NCBI GenBank assembly: GCA_029204225.1
Contig: CM055112.1
Coordinates: forward strand, 31,291,996-31,355,995
DNA from: Diphasiastrum complanatum
Taxonomy: Eukaryota > Streptophyta > Lycopodiopsida > Lycopodiales > Lycopodiaceae
Length of the DNA stretch: 64,000 nucleotides
Reading direction: 5' to 3'
Shown here: positions 58,273 to 64,000 of the stretch, piece by piece
Layout of the letters: each line of letters starts with the position of its first letter
Numbering within the stretch: position 1 is the first letter of the stretch
Notes under the pieces: generated by a model
What the model was told of the DNA's origin: nothing
Databases searched by the model: none
What the model saw: the letters and a program-made list of their open reading frames with translations, nothing else
Translations under genes and position numbers: made by a program

Positions 58273-59351
58273 ATGATGTTTCTTGTCCCATACTTCAGCT
58301 GGACAACAATTTATACAAGTCTCTGTTGAGCTTGTAATGGCGAAAAACTCCTTGTCATAGTGGGAAAGTTTCAAAATAAATAGCTCTAGTTATAGGGCAT
58401 GAAGGTTAAATTTTTTCAAAATAGGTGTCCATTTTTAAAGACTACCCATTCCTTGAGGCTTTTCACCTTTTACCACATTGCTTTCCTCATCATTCCATAT
58501 TCGTGGAGGGGATGGATCTATCTAAAGCAAAACTTCAATAACATAAAACATAGATTCCTGCACTAACTATCCCTTTGGACTTGCCTTATGACGACGGACA
58601 AAATCTTTCAAAACTTTCATGAATCTCTCAAAGAAAAAAATCTACCTACATTATATTTTAACACATTGAGAGCATTATGTTATTCATTTAAAAAACATAT
58701 ATCACTGGCCAAATAGACTACGTACTTGACATTTTTCCAAAGGGGTTCACCCCATCAATGTGTTTCCATGCAAGAGAATTTGAGGGTACTCTCTTGTTCT
58801 CATCCGAAGAACAATACCTAGCATGCCAATTCACAAATTCTACAAGAGACTTGCAACAAGGTTGTCATATTGACGTAATTACTGTTTGTTTTCACGAAAA
58901 TAACTATACCATTGACATAATTATGTGAAATCTCATAATAACATCAACAAAAAATGACCCTTTGGTAATGTTGGACCGGGTTGTCCAGTGGAATAGCTAG
59001 CCGGGCTCTACAAACTTAGCCCGTTGGGCTCCGCCGGGTCCAAAAATGATGCCCGCCGAGACCCGGGGTGCCCTCTAACATAGCTCTCACGGTTTAGGTT
59101 TAGGTTTACATATTCAATTAATGTGCAATCTTGAATACCTGAGCGTTCAATTAATGTGCAATCTTCAATAAATTTTCAAACAAGCCTTTTGGGCCCACGG
59201 GCACCATGATGAAGACCGTCGGGCATCATTAAGGGACCCACCAGGCAACCAGTTTGTCCAGTTTAGGCCGGTGGAACATCAACCCAAGCATTATTAATGT
59301 TCCAAGGCATGGATAATAACCCTCATATTTTTCAAATTTTACTTAACATAA
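58273..59351. other. No recognisable gene; GC-rich island and short direct repeat
   Basis: Mostly AT-rich. A G+C-rich stretch lies at about 58970-59060 (CCGGGTTGTCCAG, GCCGGGCTC, GAGACCCGGGG). A 20-nt direct repeat TTCAATTAATGTGCAATCTT occurs near 59115 and 59148. No coding motif. Confidence 0.4.
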
Positions 59352-59579
59352 TTACGTTTCTAAAAACCCTGCTTGCAATATAACAATTGTTGCAATTGTA
59401 GAATTATTGGAAAATCTTGCAACACCTTGCATGGCATAGTGGTTCCTTGTAAGTTGTCTCAAATATCGAGGACTATCACATACAAGACAAGCCTTTAACC
59501 CTCGATACTCACCATGATATAAGATGCAATCTTTCGAACAAGCATGATGTAATGTATAGTCCATTCCCATTGCATTCAA
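59352..59579 (-). pseudogene. CACTA (En/Spm-like) transposase fragment
   Basis: The 75-residue frame reads MNAMGMDYTLHHACSKDCIL, YHGEY, LKACLVCDSPRY. This follows the plant CACTA TNP2-type transposase block (family pattern: YxxIHACPNDCILYRGEY...CPVCGxSRY), a zinc-binding region. After PRYLRQLTRNHY the match ends. The remaining transposase is absent from the window. A CACTA element moves by cut-and-paste; this piece cannot. Confidence 0.85.
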
Positions 59580-60532
59580 TATTTTCCTGAAGAAACTAAG
59601 AGTTTCTATTCTTCAAAGCCTTAGCATTTTTCTTAGTCTTTCCTTGCTGGTTTTTCCCCTAACTGTTGCATTTCAGACTATGTTTCGTACAGTCTGCATT
59701 TTTGAACCGTTTTGTCACACAGTTCGCAATTTTTGGTCATGAGGAAAATACATCACTAAGTCAAAACACTCAGAAAATAATTCTGGCCGCGACATTGTCT
59801 TATAAATGCCTTAGAAATGTTTTCTGGCCTACTGTCACATTTCGAGAAAAAGTGACACTGTCATGTTTTTTGCATTTTGGGAAAAAGCAACACGGTCTCC
59901 AAATGCCTTAAAAAATGTTTTTCAGGCATGTCGCACTTTTTCGCCCTTTGAGAAAAAGCAACACTGTCGGGTTTTTTGGTCTTCCGAAAAAGTGACATTG
60001 TCTCCGCCTTCCGGAAAAATGCGAAGGTGCCCTTGAAAATGCGACACTGCCCTTAAAATCACAAAGGCGTCTTTTAGCAAAATGTGAAGGTCTGCAGTGT
60101 GAAGTAATGGGCATAAAGCGGCTGATGCGCGGAGGGATAGTGACAAGAAACTAGAATCAATTTTTATTCAGCCCGATGCATTTCTTTTGATTAAAGCTTT
60201 GACTTAATCAGTTCCCTAGATTGATCACAGAAAGGATCAACAAAGAATACAAAAAACAAAAGAGGAAAGAGATCATAGATATAGAACAGACGTAACTGTA
60301 AAACGAGATAGCTCCAGAGTGAGTTTACAGATTAGTAGTAGCTAGTCATATTACTCGTGAGAGAGAACATCTCTCTTGTGCCAACATGCTGATCTGAGAA
60401 ATAGATAGCGCTCAAAAGAATGTTGTAAATTCAGTTCTGACAATAGAAGCGATTTTCGCAATGCTCTGTTTTGTAATGTGTATGATCTGCAATATTGGAA
60501 TGCATGCTAGCTGTATATAACTTTCCGTTGTT
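59580..60532. repeat. AAAAAGTGACACTGTC-like short repeats, otherwise unassigned
   Basis: From about 59690 to 60090 variants of GAAAAAGTGACACTGTC / AAAGCAACACTGTC and TGCCTTAGAAATG recur irregularly. Similar motifs are at 48020-48120. The rest to 60532 shows no gene or motif. Open frames in the repeat are artefacts of the motif. Confidence 0.4.
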
Positions 60533-61379
60533 GAAATACAAAAATTCAATCCCCTAGGAGATCCATCAAGTCTCAGACTATTATAACTCAATCCAAAGTA
60601 CTGTAGTTACTTTAACGAGTTAATAGCCCCATTTATAGCATCACATGCAAGAAATCAACAATCCATCTAAATCTCAATAGATGTAACTGTCTCCTATAAA
60701 TCCAGAGACGTGGATTGAATCCATACACAAACACATGTAGACTGCCATCTGTAGCAGAATACAATCCACTAAAATAACCAAAACTCTCGATAAGTAAAAA
60801 TAATGTACTTACAAGAAATGCCTGTGAGATCCAATAGGACTCAATAAGATATTGGAGTAAAGGGATTTAGACTTCCAAATCAGTAATCTGAAATCTCAAC
60901 CATTTTAATAGACTGGAAATTGCTCCTCATATTTAAGAATCAATGTATTTTCAAATTGTCCTCTGATTAATATTTATGATCCGTCAATCACAAATAGTTA
61001 GATTCTTATGATTCATCAATCATAATTTTCTGGAATCTAAATGATACTAAATTCCTAAAGTATACTAGATTTATGTCTAATACATAACTTAGAAAAGATA
61101 TAGGAAATCATTCTAAAATCTTCCCCATCCTGGACATATTGGATCTTAAGAATATTTCTCAAACTAGATTCTTAACCAAAATGTGAGTTATCCAAATTCC
61201 GAACCATCAAGTAATCAAAGACAAAAAGCATACCAAAATAATATCAATAAGCAACCTCATCAAACCCCCTTGAGTACTCCAACTAGGATTAGGTTGATTC
61301 ACTACATAAATTTCATGATCAAATTCACTTCTATCCCCACAAAACTGAGATTAATAACTTCTGATCTTGCTTCGACACA

Positions 61380-63600
61380 CTCGATGGAGATAACTACCAT
61401 CTTTGAAAGTTCAAATCATACTACTAGCTAGAAAATTGTGGGACATCGTTGATGGCACAGAATTCAAACCAGAAGGTGACGCAGCCATCAAATGGAGACT
61501 GAGAGATGGCAAGGCTTTTTCCATGATCACTCGCAACATTAAGAACACCCAAATCAGTCACATACATGTTGTTCAAACTGCTAAGAATGCATGGGGCATT
61601 CTAGCAACTCTTTATGATATCATAGATGTCACTTCCAAACTCCACTTGAGGAAGAAATTTTTCACCCTGAGAAGATCTGACACAGATAGTGTTTTGAGTC
61701 ACCTCAACACTTTCAAAAACCTTATGGAGTAGATGACTACAACTGGCTCAATCATAGAAGATTCCAATGTCGTCATGACTCTATTATTGAGTCTACCTGA
61801 AGCCTACAAAAATTGGCTTATGGCAATTTCAACCCGTAAGCATCTCACTCTATCAAGAGTAATTCTATGCTTCTACAAGAATGAATCAGAAGAACTACAT
61901 CCTCCTCATGCTTAGAATCAGATCCTCAAGCTCTATATTCAAAAATTCAGAAGTTCATATCCAAGAAAAAAAGGACTCCCGAACTTTGAAGTACAACAAC
62001 GAAAAGAAGAAGCAGTTCCAAGAGCAAGAAAATTCTGCTTCGACCAGTTACTCAATCCAACAATAGGAAGCAGATGAAGTAGCTTTCATGACCAAAGTTG
62101 GAGAAAAATAGGATATTGATTCCTAGTATCTAGACTCACATATGACTCACCATCGCGACTAGTTCAAAGACTACAAGTCATTCACCCACTCTCGAGTTGT
62201 GCAACTAGGATACAACTCATCTCATTCCATCGAGTGTAAATAAATAGTCAAAATTGAATTTCATAAAGGTGAAGTCAACATTCTCCACATTCCAAATCTG
62301 ACCAAAAATCTGCTCTCAGTTAGCAAAATTACTGATTCAAGATGGAGGGTCAAATTTGATACAGATGGCTGCACCATTCTTGACAAATCTTGTAAATGAT
62401 CGAACAACCAGATTCCGATCGCGATATTGATTCTAACAATGATTCAAAATCTCAACGGGTCGAATCACATCAGAGAGTCGAAGTTCAACCTAGATTGAAC
62501 CGATCCAGACAGCCTCCATCTTGATTTATGGATGATGCAGCTTGTTACTTTGTATAGCAACCAACGATTGTTTCAGAGGCAATGTCTACGTCTGATGTTG
62601 ACCAGTGGAAAGCAGGGATGTGGACACCAAATTCGATTCTCTCATAGAGAATCAAACATGGACAGTCACAGAGCTGCCAAAGAATCAAAATTTGATTCCA
62701 TGCAAATTGATATTCAAGACGAAGTATGATGATGAAGGAAGGCTAAATCGCTACAAAGCCAGACTCATCGCCAAAGTCTATTCCCTAGATCTGGGTTATT
62801 CTGAAACCTTCAACCCAGTTGTCAAGCATGCTTCAATCTGACTACTACTCTCCTTTGTAGCACAGGAGATCTTGAAGTCCATCAAATGGATGTCTAGACC
62901 GCTTTCCTCAACAGAACCATCGAAGATTAAATTTATATGTTGTAGCCAGAGGGATACAAACTGAAGGTTAAACAACAACACCTTTGTATGCAAAATACAC
63001 AAGACTCTCTATGGCTGAAACAGTCACCCAAAGCCTAGTTTTAGTAAATCAATGCATTTCTAATCAAGAATGGTTTCAATCCAAACTTAGCATACTCGAA
63101 TGTGTACTTCAAGTCTGTATCAGATTTCTTCATCATCATCACTCTTTATGTAGATGATACTCTATTTTGCAATAACAATCTAAATCTGATGAAGGATACA
63201 AAATGCATGCTGGCCCAGGAGTACAAAATGACTGATATGGGTCCAGCCCACTATTGTCTCGGAATCGAAATATTCCGAAAACCACCCAGCAAACTGATTT
63301 TTATCAGTCAGCAAAGTTATCTCACCGTTGTTCTGGAAAAGTATGGAATAGCCAACTGCAAATTGAGATACTTTCTACTTGACTCTGGACTAAAGCTATC
63401 AAAGGAACAATATCCTCGAACTGAGGTAGAAAAAGAGAAAATGAAGCAATATTTGTTTCACTCCATCATTGGCTCACTGATATACGCAATGATCTGCACA
63501 TGACCAGACCTTGCATATTCGACTAGTTCACTCAGCCAGTTCCTATCGAATATAAAGTTAATGTTAAATCTTAAGATCAAAGTTTTTCGGGATATACATT
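61380..63600 (+). pseudogene. Ty1/copia gag-protease-RT relic (repeat B, copy 2)
   Basis: Gag (61380-61915) reads EITTIFESSNHTTS, a frame change, then LWDIVDGTEFKPE, LRDGKAFSMIT, KNAWGILATLYDI, a stop at 61730, and NWLMAISTRKHLTLSRVI. A degraded knuckle and protease/pre-integrase remnant lie at about 62080-62400. RT begins near 62580 (VDQWKAG, LIENQTWTVTELPK, YKARLIAKV) and the active-site frame 63102-63503 has TLYVDDTLF and DMGPAHYCLGIEIF. Integrase is missing, as in copy 1, so that loss predates the duplication. A polypurine tract follows at 63601. Confidence 0.87.
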
Positions 63601-63609
63601 AAGGGGGGG
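63601..63609 (+). other. Polypurine tract (repeat B, copy 2)
   Basis: AAGGGGGGG followed by TGTTAGATTTTTAATG, the beginning of a 3' LTR of which about 40 bp remain. Confidence 0.7.
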
Positions 63610-63639
63610 TGTTAGATTTTTAATGCTCAGCCTTAAAAA

Positions 63640-64000
63640 CATTCACGCAATGAGCATCTTGAACAAACTGCTGAAGTCCGATCCTCAAAAAGGGGTGAGG
63701 TTGCCTTGTTTGCTCTCTCCTTGTGCATTCTTTTTCTTGTAACACTCGGCTGCAATGTGCCCCTTCTTTCCACAAAAGAAGCACATGAGTTTGACTTTGT
63801 TCTTCTTTCCACCTTTGGAGCTTGATGGTTGATCATCATTCTTGGTCTCCCTCGACTGGATCTTCTTCTTGGACTTTGCCTTTCCTTTACTTGAGAAGTT
63901 GACCTTCTCATCACCATCATGCAATCGTAAGAAACCAATACTTTACTTGACATGAAGGATTCTACTCTCCTCGGCCACAAGCACACTATGGAGCTTGTCA
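63640..64000 (-). pseudogene. Ty1/copia gag C-terminal relic (repeat B, copy 2)
   Basis: Minus frame 63924-63685 holds a Lys/Ser-rich linker (SSKGKAKSKKKIQSRE) and an intact CCHC knuckle CFFCGKKGHIAAECYKKK. More Gag continues beyond the window's end (HSVLVAEESRIL-like). It meets the plus-strand copia LTR remnant at the same point as copy 1. Confidence 0.82.

Larger units (their letters stand above)
60533..64000 (+). repeat. Repeat B, copy 2 (runs off the window)
   Basis: Direct copy of 11857-15350. It keeps the 310-bp gag segment missing from copy 1 and lacks small insertions seen there. It continues past 64000. Confidence 0.85.

Noticed and set aside
57470-58273. Functional reverse transcriptase from the 267-codon open frame
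   Set aside because: The frame is open and has YVDD, but upstream pol is split by stops and a deletion, there is no start context or LTR pair, and RNase H is cut off.
1-64000. CRISPR array, bacterial operon or prophage
   Set aside because: No regularly spaced identical repeats, no ribosome binding sites, and clear plant introns and retrotransposons throughout.
1-64000. tRNA, rRNA or known structural RNA genes
   Set aside because: I looked for A/B-box patterns (GGTTCGANTCC) and rRNA signatures and saw none. A covariance-model scan would settle this; any high-scoring tRNA would overturn it.

Overview
This window looks like intergenic DNA from a large, transposon-rich plant nuclear genome. Evidence is a three-exon alpha-expansin with GT-AG introns, an importin-5-like exon relic, plant Ty1/copia and Ty3/gypsy LTR retrotransposons (including a chromovirus tail) and a CACTA transposase fragment. 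There are no operons or ribosome binding sites. TE density and advanced decay would fit a gymnosperm, but that is inference; the sequence only firmly supports a land plant.

One host gene looks intact: an alpha-expansin on + (exons 34605-34764, 34883-35201, 35617-35923; 261 aa). It sits in the right arm (about 33812-37015) of a 3.2-3.3 kb inverted duplication. The left arm (about 19068-22400) carries the same gene on the minus strand, broken by three nonsense codons and a 1-base deletion. Each arm also has an importin-5-like (IPO5/KPNB3/KETCH1 family) pseudo-exon lying tail-to-tail with the expansin. The 11.4 kb spacer holds an unrecognised ORF pair (22861-23820), a degenerate Ty3/gypsy gag-pro (25410-27755), retrotransposon segment 'C' with its LTR (28430-29909), a MITE-like inverted repeat (29967-30219), a third expansin copy reduced to exon 3 (30450-30758), a copia relic (31790-33250) and degenerate TTTAGGG-like DNA (33300-33590).

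Layout outside the duplication: 0.7-1.5 kb, copia integrase/RT relic (-); 1.6-4.1 kb, copia 5' LTR, primer binding site and gag-protease (+); 5.1-6.7 kb, repeat A with a copia relic; 7.8-8.2 kb, copia gag (-); 9.4-9.8 kb, simple and tandem repeats; 11.9-15.35 kb, repeat B (copia); 15.57-19.07 kb, repeat C; 37.5-38.7 kb, unrecognised coding-like relic; 39.06-40.09 kb, chromovirus integrase tail with chromodomain plus 3' LTR (+); 40.2-42.5 kb, gypsy gag-protease (-); 44.6-48.0 kb, a short two-LTR copia element lying against an older copia (-); 48.15-49.1 kb, gypsy RT scrap and copia gag; 49.6-50.2 kb, TTTAGGG-like DNA; 50.5-54.45 kb, repeat C; 55.3-58.27 kb, repeat A; 59.35-59.58 kb, CACTA scrap; 60.53-64.0 kb, repeat B running off the window.

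The genes do not form a pathway. The structural story is repeated duplication: blocks A, B and C occur on both sides (order A-B-C on the left, C-A-B on the right) with shared internal junctions, and the expansin/importin block is inverted. I found no convincing evidence of a new functional system. The best leads are the decaying expansin inverted repeat and the LTR-bounded segment C, which has no recognisable protein domain.
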